64,000 nt of DNA from Pseudidiomarina halophila (GTDB taxonomy: Bacteria; Pseudomonadota; Gammaproteobacteria; Enterobacterales; Alteromonadaceae): assembly GCF_003987215.1 (NCBI RefSeq), contig NZ_PIPW01000002.1, positions 124,001 to 188,000 on the forward strand, read 5' to 3'. Shown here in pieces: positions 36,106 to 44,783 of the stretch. The translations under genes were made by a program, and so were the position numbers. Numbering within the stretch: position 1 is the stretch's first letter; each line of letters starts with the position of its first letter. The notes under the pieces are model-generated. The model searched no databases. It was not told the DNA's origin and saw only the letters and a program-made list of their open reading frames with translations.

Positions 36106-36741
36106 TTATTCAGCACTAAACCAGATGCGCTGAAGCTGGAACCGGCGCTCGCCCCCGGCATTATCGCAATCGACCATCAGCGCCAGACCATCAATGGCTT
36201 CGAGTTGCAAGTCGTAATGGCGTTGAAAATGATCCGGTAAATGAACTTTCTCGGTCACCCACTCATTGATTGGGCTGGACTGGTTACGCATGGCTACCAT
36301 CATCGCTTGCTCAGTAAAGGGGTTTGGCCAGCTTGCACCGATCGGTTGATCGTAGGTCCAGACAAAATTGATAGCCTTGGAACTTAGCCCAAATAATCCC
36401 CGTTCAGCGACTGCGTAAACACGCGCCGAATAGTCATCACCAGCTTTTACCCGCTCCTCGTCTAACGCCAAAGGAGGCTGCATTAGACGCCAGCGCCAAT
36501 TCAGATAAGGGTGTTCAGATAATCCGATTTCCTTTTCTAAATAAAGCGCTGAAGCCTGGCCGGCCTTACAGGAAGCGTCGAGAACGCCGTCTTGCAGCTG
36601 GTAGGTTGATCGCTCTTCGAATTTACGAACTGGCCAGTCAACAATAGCTGCTGGCGTAAAATTGAGATCCTGCGCGAAAGGAACTCCCGGCGCTGTTGCG
36701 CAAAAAATGATGCTAGCGGTTAAGGTGCAGTGTTTGAGCAT
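36106..36741 (-). CDS. DUF3047 family exported protein
   Basis: A 211-residue protein with an N-terminal signal peptide (cleavage near PFAQ, residue 23). The conserved DUF3047 pattern is seen: LNWRWRL (about 78-85), KAGDDYSARVYAV, INFVWTYDQPIGASWPNPFT and VDCDNAGGERR near the C-terminus. The family has a carbohydrate-binding-like beta-sandwich look, but no function is established. It stands alone, ending at the terminator shared with the S9 gene. Confidence 0.88.
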   Translation of the reverse strand: MLKHCTLTASIIFCATAPGVPFAQDLNFTPAAIVDWPVRKFEERSTYQLQDGVLDASCKAGQASALYLEKEIGLSEHPYLNWRWRLMQPPLALDEERVKAGDDYSARVYAVAERGLFGLSSKAINFVWTYDQPIGASWPNPFTEQAMMVAMRNQSSPINEWVTEKVHLPDHFQRHYDLQLEAIDGLALMVDCDNAGGERRFQLQRIWFSAE

Positions 36742-36777
36742 AAAACCTCCAGGCCATTTTGCCGATGATGCCGGCGC

Positions 36778-37224
36778 TTAAGCACGAGCGAGAATTCGGT
36801 CCAGATGATTGGCGAACGCCATACGGTCGCGTTGATTCAGTGGCGGTGGGCCACCGCTTTGTACGCCGCTCGCACGCATTGTGTCCATAAAATCCCGAAT
36901 ATTCAGACGACTACGTATATTTTCCTTAGTAAACAGCTCCCCGCGGGGACTTAATGCTTGCCCACCTTTGGCGATGACTTCGTCCGCCAGTGGGATATCG
37001 GCGGTGATAACTAAATCGCCGGCTGCACAACAACGCACGATTTCGTCATCGGCAACATCGAAGCCGCTTGCCACAGTACGTGCAGAAATAAACTTTGATG
37101 CAGGTACGCGCAAGGGCTGGTTGGCGATCAAAATCAATTGCAGTTGTTTGCGCTCTGCTGCGCGAAACAAAATATCTTTTATTACTGCCGGACATGCGTC
37201 CGCGTCGACGTAGATTTTCATCAT
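36778..37224 (-). CDS. YaiI/YqxD (DUF188) family protein
   Basis: A 148-residue cytoplasmic protein of the DUF188 family with its hallmarks: [16 protein letters not shown] at the N-terminus, [13 protein letters not shown] in the middle, [30 protein letters not shown] and a basic C-terminal helix. The fold is PIN-like with conserved Asp residues, so a nuclease role is possible but unproven. It is divergent from the SGNH hydrolase gene, 73 nt between starts. Confidence 0.93.
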   Translation of the reverse strand: MMKIYVDADACPAVIKDILFRAAERKQLQLILIANQPLRVPASKFISARTVASGFDVADDEIVRCCAAGDLVITADIPLADEVIAKGGQALSPRGELFTKENIRSRLNIRDFMDTMRASGVQSGGPPPLNQRDRMAFANHLDRILARA

Positions 37225-37297
37225 GGGTTCTATTAAGTTCTTGATTCCAAGTAAGCGATGTTAAGCTTAACACGCGTCCTATAGGAGCATAGCCAGA

Positions 37298-38029
37298 TTG
37301 CATAAACTTTTCTTCGCGATTTTCGCACCATTGTTGTTACTTCAAGGTAAGCGCGTCAGGGCCCGTACCCCGCGTCTGCCCGAGGCTGAAGGCGCGCGCG
37401 CCGGTTTTACAGCAGGGGCAGCCCCTGCTGGAGAAAAGGGGCTGCCCCTGCTGCGGGTGCTGGTACTGGGCGATTCGGCGGCGGCGGGCGTTGGCTGTGC
37501 CAGGCAGGAACAAGCGGTGCTGGGTCAGTGGGTTGCCGCGTTAAGCGAGCATGCAGAGGTTGAGTGGCAGCTGGTAGCGAAATCGAGTCTTACCTGTGCT
37601 CAGGTATTGAAGTTACTGCGCGAGAGTGACCTTACCGCGAAAAGATTTGATCAGGTACTGGTGTCGGTGGGCGTCAACGATGTGACACGCCGCACGGCGC
37701 CGAAAAAATGGCAAGCGGATCTGGCAGCAATGACTGCGTATCTGACCCACCAACTGCAAGCAAAACATATTCTCTATACGGCGCTGCCGCCGATGCATAA
37801 GTTTCCGGCGTTACCTCAGCCATTGCGCTGGTTGGTCGGCGAACAAGCCAAACAACTCAATAACTTACTTAAATTACACTGCCGGCAGCAGAGCAACACC
37901 TATTACCTTGCTTTTGAGGTACCCTACGAGAGTAAATTCATCGCCGCCGATGGTTACCACCCTTCAGCCCATGCTGCTGCATTGTGGGCGCAGACCGCAG
38001 CGAAAGTAGGGTTTGAGGAGACGAACTGA
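37298..38029 (+). CDS. SGNH/GDSL-family hydrolase carrying an in-frame palindromic repeat
   Basis: A 243-residue esterase or lipase-like enzyme. The signature blocks are GDS (block I, nucleophile Ser60 in VLGDSAAAGVG), VSVGVNDVT (block III, GxND) and D218-GYH221 (block V, DxxH). The start codon given is TTG. A hydrophobic N-terminus (residues 1-16) may be a membrane anchor. Residues 38-52 (between the N-terminus and block I) are encoded by a 44-bp palindromic repeat, giving an Ala/Gly/Pro-rich extra segment that the family does not need. The next gene follows immediately at 38030. Confidence 0.85.
   Translation: MHKLFFAIFAPLLLLQGKRVRARTPRLPEAEGARAGFTAGAAPAGEKGLPLLRVLVLGDSAAAGVGCARQEQAVLGQWVAALSEHAEVEWQLVAKSSLTCAQVLKLLRESDLTAKRFDQVLVSVGVNDVTRRTAPKKWQADLAAMTAYLTHQLQAKHILYTALPPMHKFPALPQPLRWLVGEQAKQLNNLLKLHCRQQSNTYYLAFEVPYESKFIAADGYHPSAHAAALWAQTAAKVGFEETN
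37410..37453. repeat. Palindromic repeat inside the SGNH hydrolase gene
   Basis: 17-bp arms (37410-37426 and 37437-37453) are perfectly complementary around a 10-nt loop, and the left arm with the following 4 nt is itself palindromic around its centre. The core GGGGCAGCCC also forms the hairpin at 58674-58712, so both belong to one repeat type. In the gene it is read in frame without a stop. Confidence 0.88.
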
Positions 38030-38515
38030 GTGATTAAAAAATTACTGATTTTCTTTGTTGTCGCGTTAACGGTGATAACGGTCATGGATGTTTGGCGCGC
38101 TCAGGATCTGCCCGCAGGTAAAGTACCTGCAACGACCTGGCAAACATTGAAGTATGAACACGTGGATTTGCTGGAGCAAAGTTACGCTGAACCTGTGATC
38201 GTTTATTTCTGGGGCTCATGGTGTCCTGTATGTCATGTGATCACGCCAGGGGTCGACTGGCTTGCAGGTTACGTGCCTATCGTCAGTGTGGCGATGACCT
38301 CTGGAACCGATGCGCAAGTTCGTCGCTATCTGGTAGACAATGATTATCAGTTCAAAGTGGTGAACGATCCGGAAGCAAGGATCTCTAACCAGTGGGGCGT
38401 GCCGGTGACACCGGCTTTTGCGGTAATAAAGAACGGTGAAGTCCATTCCTTCACGGCCGGTGCAACGACGCCGCTGGGTCTTTATGCGCGCTGGTTGTGG
38501 GCTAGTTTTACGTAA
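38030..38515 (+). CDS. Membrane-anchored thioredoxin-like protein (DsbE/ScsD type)
   Basis: A 161-residue protein starting with GTG directly after the SGNH stop. One N-terminal hydrophobic anchor (about residues 4-20) is followed by a thioredoxin fold with C65-P-V-C68 (WGSWCPVCHV) and cis-Pro in VPVTPAFAVIKNG. The short length and CPVC motif match ScsD-like protein disulfide oxidoreductases that act in the periplasm. GAGGAG about 12-17 nt upstream could serve as ribosome-binding site. Probably cotranscribed with the hydrolase. Confidence 0.88.
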   Translation: MIKKLLIFFVVALTVITVMDVWRAQDLPAGKVPATTWQTLKYEHVDLLEQSYAEPVIVYFWGSWCPVCHVITPGVDWLAGYVPIVSVAMTSGTDAQVRRYLVDNDYQFKVVNDPEARISNQWGVPVTPAFAVIKNGEVHSFTAGATTPLGLYARWLWASFT

Positions 38516-38582
38516 AAGCGCTAGTTTGCCTCGGATATTACGGTAGAATGGCCTTGAATTAAAACGTTAGGAGCCTGCATTA

Positions 38583-39944
38583 GTGAAATTAATGATTTTA
38601 AAAATCAACGTGTTAGTTTTAGCGTTGTTGCTTGCCGCATGCTCTGATCCCGAACCGGAGCAAGTTGCCGGACAGACGCCTCCGCAACCATTAGAGTTGC
38701 AGCCACTGCATATTGAAAGTGATAAAAAGGCAGTTAGCGTTGCGTTGGCTGATGCGGTGAAGCCGCTCAAGCCTGCCCGCATAGAGTTAAGCAACTCCGA
38801 ACTGGCTGCGCCGTTGGCGGATGTAACCTATGCAGTGTTAAAGCGTGGGCAGACAGTCACAGGGCTGCTAGCCAAGTTTGGCTTTAAAGCGCGCGAAGTT
38901 TACCAGTTGGCGGAAGCGCTCGATGGCGTTATCAATTTAGATAAATTGCAGGCGGGTGCGGCAATTGCAGTGAATAAACAGCCGCAGTCGGCACAAGTTA
39001 GTCTGGCCGGGGAATACGCTGAGCGTATCGACGCATTCTATGAAAATGGCGTATGGCAGGTAAGTAAGAATCGCGTGCCGACACGGGTTGAAGTGTCTGA
39101 GCATGCGGTGCAAATTAATCATAGTCTGTATGGTAACGCGGCTGAAGCTGATGTGCCGGGCGATGTGATCAACGCCGCGTTATTGGCACTGTCGCATTTT
39201 ATCGATTTTCAGCGTCAGGTGTATCAGGGCAACCGCTTTGAAGTTGTGTTTGAGCGTACATTAGTAACTCAGGACGAAGAACTCTTTACCCACCTGCAGA
39301 CTCCGTTGCAACCGACCTATCTGCGCTTCCAGAACGAGGAAGATGACTTTCGCTTGTATCGCTATAATGAATCTTTTTATCTTGAGGACGGGCGCTTAGC
39401 CGAGAGTTTCCTGCTGAAAACTCCGCTTAACGGTGCACGACTCTCGTCCCATTACGGACAGCGCAAACATCCTGTGCTGGGGTACACCCGCATGCACAAA
39501 GGTATCGACTTTGGAGCTCCGGAAGGCACGCCGATTATGGCCGCTGGCCAGGGCACCATTAAGCGTGCCGACTGGTACGGCTCCTACGGTAATGCGGTGA
39601 TTATTCAACACGCCGATGGCTACGAAACCCTTTACGCCCATCTACGGGGCTTCGCAGAAAATATCAAAGCAGGGAGCAAAGTCGAACAGGGCGAAGTGAT
39701 TGGTTATTTAGGCAATACTGGTTTATCGCAAGCCCGGCATTTGCATTACGAAGTTTACCGATACGGAAAAATCGTCAACCCGTTGCACTTGAAGAAGCTT
39801 TCGAGCGAACGCCTTAAGGGCGAACACCTTGCCGATTTCATTGAACACGTAGCGAGTCTGCACGATCGCACCATGCGCCTGGCGAACCTGGCCGGTGGTG
39901 CCAGCTCGACTTACGCTGAAGGCCTGACCGCGGAAGCTAAATGA
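38583..39944 (+). CDS. M23 family peptidoglycan peptidase (MepM-like lipoprotein)
   Basis: An exported murein endopeptidase, 453 residues. GTG start after TTAGGAG (about 9 nt). The leader ends in LLAAC (Cys20), predicting a lipoprotein. A LysM/OapA-like region (about 80-140, VLKRGQTVTGLLAKFGF) precedes a beta domain and the M23 LytM domain at about 285-410: HKGIDFG (zinc His and Asp), YAHL and HLHYEV (remaining His ligands), so the metal site is complete. It cuts cell-wall cross-links during growth. Its stop overlaps the phosphopantetheinyl transferase start (ATGA). Confidence 0.92.
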   Translation: MKLMILKINVLVLALLLAACSDPEPEQVAGQTPPQPLELQPLHIESDKKAVSVALADAVKPLKPARIELSNSELAAPLADVTYAVLKRGQTVTGLLAKFGFKAREVYQLAEALDGVINLDKLQAGAAIAVNKQPQSAQVSLAGEYAERIDAFYENGVWQVSKNRVPTRVEVSEHAVQINHSLYGNAAEADVPGDVINAALLALSHFIDFQRQVYQGNRFEVVFERTLVTQDEELFTHLQTPLQPTYLRFQNEEDDFRLYRYNESFYLEDGRLAESFLLKTPLNGARLSSHYGQRKHPVLGYTRMHKGIDFGAPEGTPIMAAGQGTIKRADWYGSYGNAVIIQHADGYETLYAHLRGFAENIKAGSKVEQGEVIGYLGNTGLSQARHLHYEVYRYGKIVNPLHLKKLSSERLKGEHLADFIEHVASLHDRTMRLANLAGGASSTYAEGLTAEAK

Positions 39945-40573
39945 CGTCCGTAACCCCTCCGGTTTGCGCGTTCGCCACTGGTCTCGAAGAGTTAGTGGTA
40001 GCGCTGGCCCCATGGCTCAGCGAAGATGAGCGCCAGCAAGCAGAGCAGTATCGCCGGCCGGCAAGAAGGTTGCAGTTTCTCACTGCGCGTGGGCTGCTGC
40101 GCTGGCTTTTGCAGCATTACTGGAATTTCCCGCCAACGGCCAGCGTAATTACGCGCCAACCCAATGGCGCCCCCCAGCTCCAGGTTAATGGCCAGCTCTG
40201 GTATTGCTCGATTAGCCACAGCCATGACATTGTCATGGTAGCGTTGAGTCCTGATCAGGCTGTAGGTGTCGATGTGGAACGGCTAAAACCGCGTAAGCAG
40301 TTAGTACGCCTGCTCAAGACTGGCTTTATGGCCGGTCTTGAGACTGAAGATCTGGCACAATTTTACCAGCGCTGGACCCTTGCCGAGGCGGTCACCAAAA
40401 CCGAACAAGGCTTATTACTTGAGGTTCTCAAGCGAGATTCTGGTGCCTATGAGACGCATGCCAGGTTTCGCCAGCAGGCAGATTGCATGCTATGTTGCTA
40501 TACACCGACCGCGCATAGCAACATTCATGAAGTGCTACAGACCGACGCAGGACTGGTTCTTGAAACGAGCTAA
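39941..40573 (+). CDS. Sfp-type 4'-phosphopantetheinyl transferase
   Basis: Transfers phosphopantetheine from CoA to a Ser of acyl carrier proteins. The 210-residue protein shows the Sfp motifs FCSISHS-like region (YCSISHSHD, about 88-96), VGVDVERLK with metal ligands Asp111 and Glu113, and WTLAEAVTK (about 145-153). Overlapping the M23 gene by 4 nt, it is convergent with the aryl-polyene-type cluster, whose last gene ends 6 nt away. The two ACPs of that cluster are its obvious clients (inference). Confidence 0.92.
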   Translation: MTSVTPPVCAFATGLEELVVALAPWLSEDERQQAEQYRRPARRLQFLTARGLLRWLLQHYWNFPPTASVITRQPNGAPQLQVNGQLWYCSISHSHDIVMVALSPDQAVGVDVERLKPRKQLVRLLKTGFMAGLETEDLAQFYQRWTLAEAVTKTEQGLLLEVLKRDSGAYETHARFRQQADCMLCCYTPTAHSNIHEVLQTDAGLVLETS

Positions 40574-40579
40574 GTCGCC

Positions 40580-41815
40580 TTAAACGTCATGCCAACGCTT
40601 AAAAATAAGCGATGTATTAATACCACCAAAAGCAAAGTTATTGGACATTACGTAATCTGTTGCAAACTCGCGTGGCTGTCCCTGAATATAATCCAACTCG
40701 GCACATTCGGGATCTCTATTTTCCAGGTTCACCGTAGCGGCGAACCAATTGTCGTTCATCATGTTGATGCTGGCCCAGGCTTCGATAGCACCACAAGCCC
40801 CAAGGGTATGACCTAAATAGCTTTTGAGTGAGCTAATCGGCATGCGCGGACCAAACACCGCAGCGGTGGCCTGACTCTCAGCAATATCACCACGATCGGT
40901 GGCGGTGCCGTGAGCATTAACGTAACCAATGTCTGCGGGAATAAGCTCAGCGTCTTTCAGAGCCAGGCGCATGGCAACTTCCATTGTCGCTGCTGTCGGC
41001 TGAGTGACATGCGCGCCGTCAGTATTAGTGCCAAAGCCAACTATTTCAGCCAAAATGGTGGCACCACGTTCTTGTGCATGCTCCAGCTCTTCCAGAATAA
41101 AGGTGCCGGCGCCTTCGCCAATGACCAGGCCATCACGATCCCGATCAAAGGGCCGTGGGGAGGCCGAGGGACTATCATTGCGAGTACTGGTAGCGTACAA
41201 GGTATCAAAAACCACGGCCTCTGAGGCGCATAATGCCTCTGCGCCGCCGGCGACCATGACTTTTTGCTTGCCGTACTTTATGGCTTCGAAGGCGTAACCC
41301 AGCGCTTGGGACGACGAGGTACAGGCTGAGCTGGTGGTATGCATACGGCCCTTGAGACCAAAAAACACCCCGACATTAACCGCGGTGGTATGCGCCATAC
41401 TTTTGATGTAAGTAGTCGCGTTGACGCCAGACATATCACCATTAGCGAGCATGTTGCCAAGCACTACCATTTCATCCGTGCTACCGGTCGAGGAGCCATA
41501 CGCAACCCCGCAGCGGCCGTCGCGGATACTGGGGTCGTTCAGCAAACCAGCGTGCTCAAGCGCAAGTTCCGTAGCGCGAGTGGCCATGATGCTGACCGTA
41601 CTCATCGAGCGGACGTCCTTACGGGAATAATGCTCAGGGCGCTGAAACGGAGGTTGAATAGGTGCTGCCAGGCGCGTATTCAAACCTTCAAAACGATCCC
41701 ATTCGGGCATAGTGGTGACGGCGTTCTGGCCGGCCGCTAAGCGGGCTTTAAATTCATCCCAGCTCGAGCCAAATGCAGTTAAACAACCTGTCCCGGTGAC
41801 GACAACGCGTTTCAT
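40580..41815 (-). CDS. Beta-ketoacyl-ACP synthase (KS, FabF-like), last gene of the aryl-polyene-type cluster
   Basis: Condensing enzyme for chain extension. 411 residues with a complete Cys-His-His triad: Cys165 in SSACTSSSQ, His in NAHGTATDRGD and His in LGHTLGACGAIE. The N-terminus RVVVTGTGCLTAFGSSWDEF is FabF-like. By position and family it corresponds to one of the two KS (ApeO/ApeR) of known APE loci. Its start overlaps the ketoreductase stop (TAATG). Two KS plus a Cys-less partner in one locus is the APE-type II PKS composition. Confidence 0.9.
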   Translation of the reverse strand: MKRVVVTGTGCLTAFGSSWDEFKARLAAGQNAVTTMPEWDRFEGLNTRLAAPIQPPFQRPEHYSRKDVRSMSTVSIMATRATELALEHAGLLNDPSIRDGRCGVAYGSSTGSTDEMVVLGNMLANGDMSGVNATTYIKSMAHTTAVNVGVFFGLKGRMHTTSSACTSSSQALGYAFEAIKYGKQKVMVAGGAEALCASEAVVFDTLYATSTRNDSPSASPRPFDRDRDGLVIGEGAGTFILEELEHAQERGATILAEIVGFGTNTDGAHVTQPTAATMEVAMRLALKDAELIPADIGYVNAHGTATDRGDIAESQATAAVFGPRMPISSLKSYLGHTLGACGAIEAWASINMMNDNWFAATVNLENRDPECAELDYIQGQPREFATDYVMSNNFAFGGINTSLIFKRWHDV

Positions 41816-42543
41816 TACACTAGCCCACCGTTTACTGAGAACACTTGTCGGGTGATGTAAGCCGCAGAGTCCTGGAATAAATAGCCAACCAGTCCGGCAA
41901 CTTCTTCAGGTTTACCGGCGCGTTGCATAGGGATCATCGAGAGGATTTGATCCTGATGCTCAAGTTCATTGGTCATGTCAGTTTCAATCAGCCCCGGTGC
42001 CACGCAATTTACCGTGATTTTGCGTTTAGCCAACTCCAGTGCCAGTGCTTTGGTGGCGCCAATAACGCCAGCCTTCGAGGCACTGTAATTGACCTGCCCG
42101 CGATTGCCGGCGATGCCGGAAACCGAAGCTATGGTGACAATACGACCGCCTTTGCGGGTACGAATCATCGGCATAATAAGCGGATGCAGGACGTTGTAAA
42201 ATCCATCAAGGTTGGTGTGCACGACCTGATCCCAGTCTTCGCCAGTGAGTGCAGGAAAGGCTCCGTCACGGGTCACTCCCGCATTACATACCGCGCCATA
42301 ATAAGGTCCATGGGCTTCAATATCCGCTTCAATGACCGTAGCTGCCGCAGCGCGGTCGCTGACATCAAAACACAGTAAGCTGGCGTTGCGGCCAAGTGCC
42401 TCGATCTCGGCCACGACCGCAGCGGCGGACGCTTTATCACTGCGACAATGTACCGCAATATCGAAGCCATCGGCGGCGAGTGTTAATGCGATGGCGCGAC
42501 CAATGCCTTTGCCAGACCCCGTTACTAAGACGCGATTACTCAT
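41815..42543 (-). CDS. 3-oxoacyl-ACP reductase (FabG-like ketoreductase) of the APE-type cluster
   Basis: NADPH-dependent reduction of the beta-keto group after each condensation. 242 residues from the ATG at 42543, chosen because AAGGAA lies 6 nt upstream and the FabG start SNRVLVTGSGKGIGRAIAL follows; a longer open frame exists but overlaps the dehydratase. Catalytic SDR residues: Asn in CNAGVT, Ser in ASVSG and YSASKAG (YxxxK). It overlaps the upstream dehydratase gene by 8 nt. By family and position it is the ApeQ-type KR. Confidence 0.9.
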   Translation of the reverse strand: MSNRVLVTGSGKGIGRAIALTLAADGFDIAVHCRSDKASAAAVVAEIEALGRNASLLCFDVSDRAAAATVIEADIEAHGPYYGAVCNAGVTRDGAFPALTGEDWDQVVHTNLDGFYNVLHPLIMPMIRTRKGGRIVTIASVSGIAGNRGQVNYSASKAGVIGATKALALELAKRKITVNCVAPGLIETDMTNELEHQDQILSMIPMQRAGKPEEVAGLVGYLFQDSAAYITRQVFSVNGGLV

Positions 42544-42988
42544 AATTTTCCTTAATAAAAGCTGCTTCATCGGGCGGCTGGAAAACATTTAAACGTGCTT
42601 CAGCAATGATCTCGCCCTGTTCTTCAATACGACAGTCAAACACGCTAAGGCCCGAGGATTCGACATGGATTTCTTCGGCGAAAACGTCATAACACACACC
42701 GCAAAGAAACACGTCCCGCTGGCAGCGGTACTTGCGTGAGCCAAGCAAAAAACCAAGCTTAATAGCTTCATTGCTCTCATGGTGACGACTTCCGGCAACG
42801 GCGGCGACGGTTTGCGCCATAAATTCGATGCCGGCGTGGGCCGGAATTCCGTTCAGTTGCTCGCGGAAAAACAGACTATCGCGGGTTAAGGTCGTCTGAC
42901 AGTGGGCACTGATGCCATCGGCGCTGACCACTGTATCAATTAAACGCATTGGTGCCCGGTGTTTTATCAAATCGTCAAGCGCGACCAT
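42536..42988 (-). CDS. 3-hydroxyacyl-ACP dehydratase-like hotdog protein of the APE-type cluster
   Basis: A 150-residue single-hotdog protein, with IPAHAGIEFMAQTVAAVAG at about 48-66, which places the FabA/FabZ-type catalytic His before the central helix; MVALDDLIKHRAPMRLIDTV is the usual N-terminal approach. It should remove water from the 3-hydroxyacyl intermediate to give the conjugated double bond. The cluster has a second hotdog protein at 52514, as in known APE loci (ApeI and ApeP types). Six nt separate it from the upstream KS gene. Confidence 0.85.
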   Translation of the reverse strand: MVALDDLIKHRAPMRLIDTVVSADGISAHCQTTLTRDSLFFREQLNGIPAHAGIEFMAQTVAAVAGSRHHESNEAIKLGFLLGSRKYRCQRDVFLCGVCYDVFAEEIHVESSGLSVFDCRIEEQGEIIAEARLNVFQPPDEAAFIKENYE

Positions 42989-42994
42989 GCCGTC

Positions 42995-44212
42995 TTATTC
43001 TCCGTTTTGTGCCTTGCTAAACACCAGAGCAACGTTGTTCCCGCCAAAGGCAAAAGAGTTGCTCAGACAGTGTTCGATTGCGGTGGTTGCTGTCGTTTTT
43101 TGCGTATCATACAGCGAAATCGGTGCTAATTCAGGGTCAATCTGGTTATCCCACACGTGCAGCGGTAACTCACCCCTCTCACTTCGTAAAGCGAGCCAAC
43201 ATAAGCCTGCCTCGATGGCCCCTGCGGCGCCCAGCGTGTGGCCGGTTAAGGCCTTGGTCGAGCTGGCCGCAACCTGCGCGGCACCGACTGCAGTAATGGC
43301 GTTACTTTCCATGGCATCGTTCAACGGCGTGCCGGTACCGTGCAGATTAATATAACCAAGCTGTTGCGGACTGATGCCGGCATCGGCTAAAGCGGTGGTG
43401 ATGGCGGCAATTGCGCCGCGGCCCCGGGGTTCGGGAGCCGTCATGTGATAGGCATCGGAACTATGCCCGGCGCCGGTTAATGTGACTGCCGGAGCCTTGG
43501 TCGCTGACGGCTGAGTGGTTAAGTCTTTGGTGGCGACAAACAGCGCCGCACCCTCGCCAATATTGATACCGTCGCGATTGCGACTAAATGGCCGGCAGTA
43601 GCTTGCCGAAATCGACTCCAGCGCATGAAAGCCATTGAGTGTAAGGCGGCACAAAGAATCAACGCCCCCGACGATGACGACGTCAGCCAGATCGGCGCGG
43701 AGCATGGCGCGCGCACTCATCAGCGCCCGTGCACTTGACGAGCAAGCCGTGGAAATACTGTAGGCAGGACCTGAAACACCGGCAAGATCAGCGATAAACT
43801 CGGCCGGAGAGTACATTTCCTGCATGCCATAGTAAAAATCATCTGGTAGTTGCTGATGAGCCTGGTAATGCGCGAGCGCCGCTTCACCTTCGCGGATCCC
43901 TGATGTGCTTGAGCCAATAATCACCGCGATCCGCTCAGCGCCATACTGCTGTCTAAGTGCGTCGACGGTGGTGGCGATTTGCGCGTACGCCGCTGCCGCT
44001 AGCTGGTTGTTACGGGTGGCCATAGCTGGCACTAAATCTTGCAACGGCGGCAATGCAGCATCGTTGACCTGCCCGGCAATTTGCGGTTCACCTTGATTAA
44101 TCGTCAGGGCACAAGGCTGCATACCTGCCCGTGAGCCACGCAAAGCATTTTGCCAAACTTCAGGGGCATCAGCACCCAGGGCGCAAAGAATACCTAAGTC
44201 AATCAGCTGCAT
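42995..44212 (-). CDS. Second beta-ketoacyl-ACP synthase of the APE-type cluster
   Basis: A 405-residue KS with Cys157 in STACSSSARAL, His in NLHGTGTPLND and His in LTGHTLGAAGAIEA, so the triad is complete. The start at 44212 is preferred: AGGAG lies 9 nt upstream, and the sequence MQLIDLGILCALGADAPE begins the KS fold; the 18-codon extension overlaps the DUF3261 gene further. Known APE systems use such a KS for priming or elongation together with a Cys-less partner. The gene overlaps the preceding DUF3261 gene by 14 nt. Confidence 0.9.
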   Translation of the reverse strand: MQLIDLGILCALGADAPEVWQNALRGSRAGMQPCALTINQGEPQIAGQVNDAALPPLQDLVPAMATRNNQLAAAAYAQIATTVDALRQQYGAERIAVIIGSSTSGIREGEAALAHYQAHQQLPDDFYYGMQEMYSPAEFIADLAGVSGPAYSISTACSSSARALMSARAMLRADLADVVIVGGVDSLCRLTLNGFHALESISASYCRPFSRNRDGINIGEGAALFVATKDLTTQPSATKAPAVTLTGAGHSSDAYHMTAPEPRGRGAIAAITTALADAGISPQQLGYINLHGTGTPLNDAMESNAITAVGAAQVAASSTKALTGHTLGAAGAIEAGLCWLALRSERGELPLHVWDNQIDPELAPISLYDTQKTTATTAIEHCLSNSFAFGGNNVALVFSKAQNGE

Positions 44213-44783
44213 CAGGTTGGACTCCTGTTTCTTCAAGGGTGCGTAACTGTAGTGAGTAACCCGCACTATGGTGCTGTAAAATGGTGATGTCAGCTTCTGT
44301 TCGGGTGGACCAGATCAGTTGTTTATCATCACTTATCACCCGTCTGCCATTCGCGGTCGCGGTTATGCTCGCGCCTTGCAAATGGCGCTGCAGCTCGGTC
44401 AGTGGCCAGCGTTGCAACTGCATATCGGCAACGATAGCGCGCGCTAACTGAGGTTGGTCGAAAGGCGCGATGCCGGTCACTGTTATGGGTTGTTGCTTAC
44501 CCAGCTCAACCCGCCATAACTCCTGACCCAGCGGTGAAAGCCCGACCATCACAATCTGCTCGGCGCTCAGTAAGCTCGATACCAGCAAGGTCCGGGACTC
44601 CTGTTCGGGGTGTGACCATAGCACCTGATGCAGGGTCTGGGTGGCGGGGCCGTTCCAGGAGGACTGCAATTCAAGCTGCACATTTTCCGTCAGCTGTACT
44701 TTCGGGTTCGTGGATGTGGGCAGCGTCTGGCAGCCGCTGAGCAGCAACGCGGCGACTACCAGACTTAAGATTCGGTTTGGCAT
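44199..44783 (-). CDS. DUF3261 family lipoprotein of the APE-type cluster
   Basis: A 194-residue outer-membrane-type lipoprotein: leader ending LLLSGCQ (Cys18), then a beta-rich domain with LLVSSLLSAEQIVMVGLSPLGQELWRVE and QLARAIVADMQLQRWP. DUF3261 proteins are regularly found in APE gene clusters but have no proven function; a part in handling or anchoring the polyene lipid at the outer membrane is inference. It overlaps the FAD oxidoreductase gene by 19 nt at its 5' end. Confidence 0.85.
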   Translation of the reverse strand: MPNRILSLVVAALLLSGCQTLPTSTNPKVQLTENVQLELQSSWNGPATQTLHQVLWSHPEQESRTLLVSSLLSAEQIVMVGLSPLGQELWRVELGKQQPITVTGIAPFDQPQLARAIVADMQLQRWPLTELQRHLQGASITATANGRRVISDDKQLIWSTRTEADITILQHHSAGYSLQLRTLEETGVQPDAAD

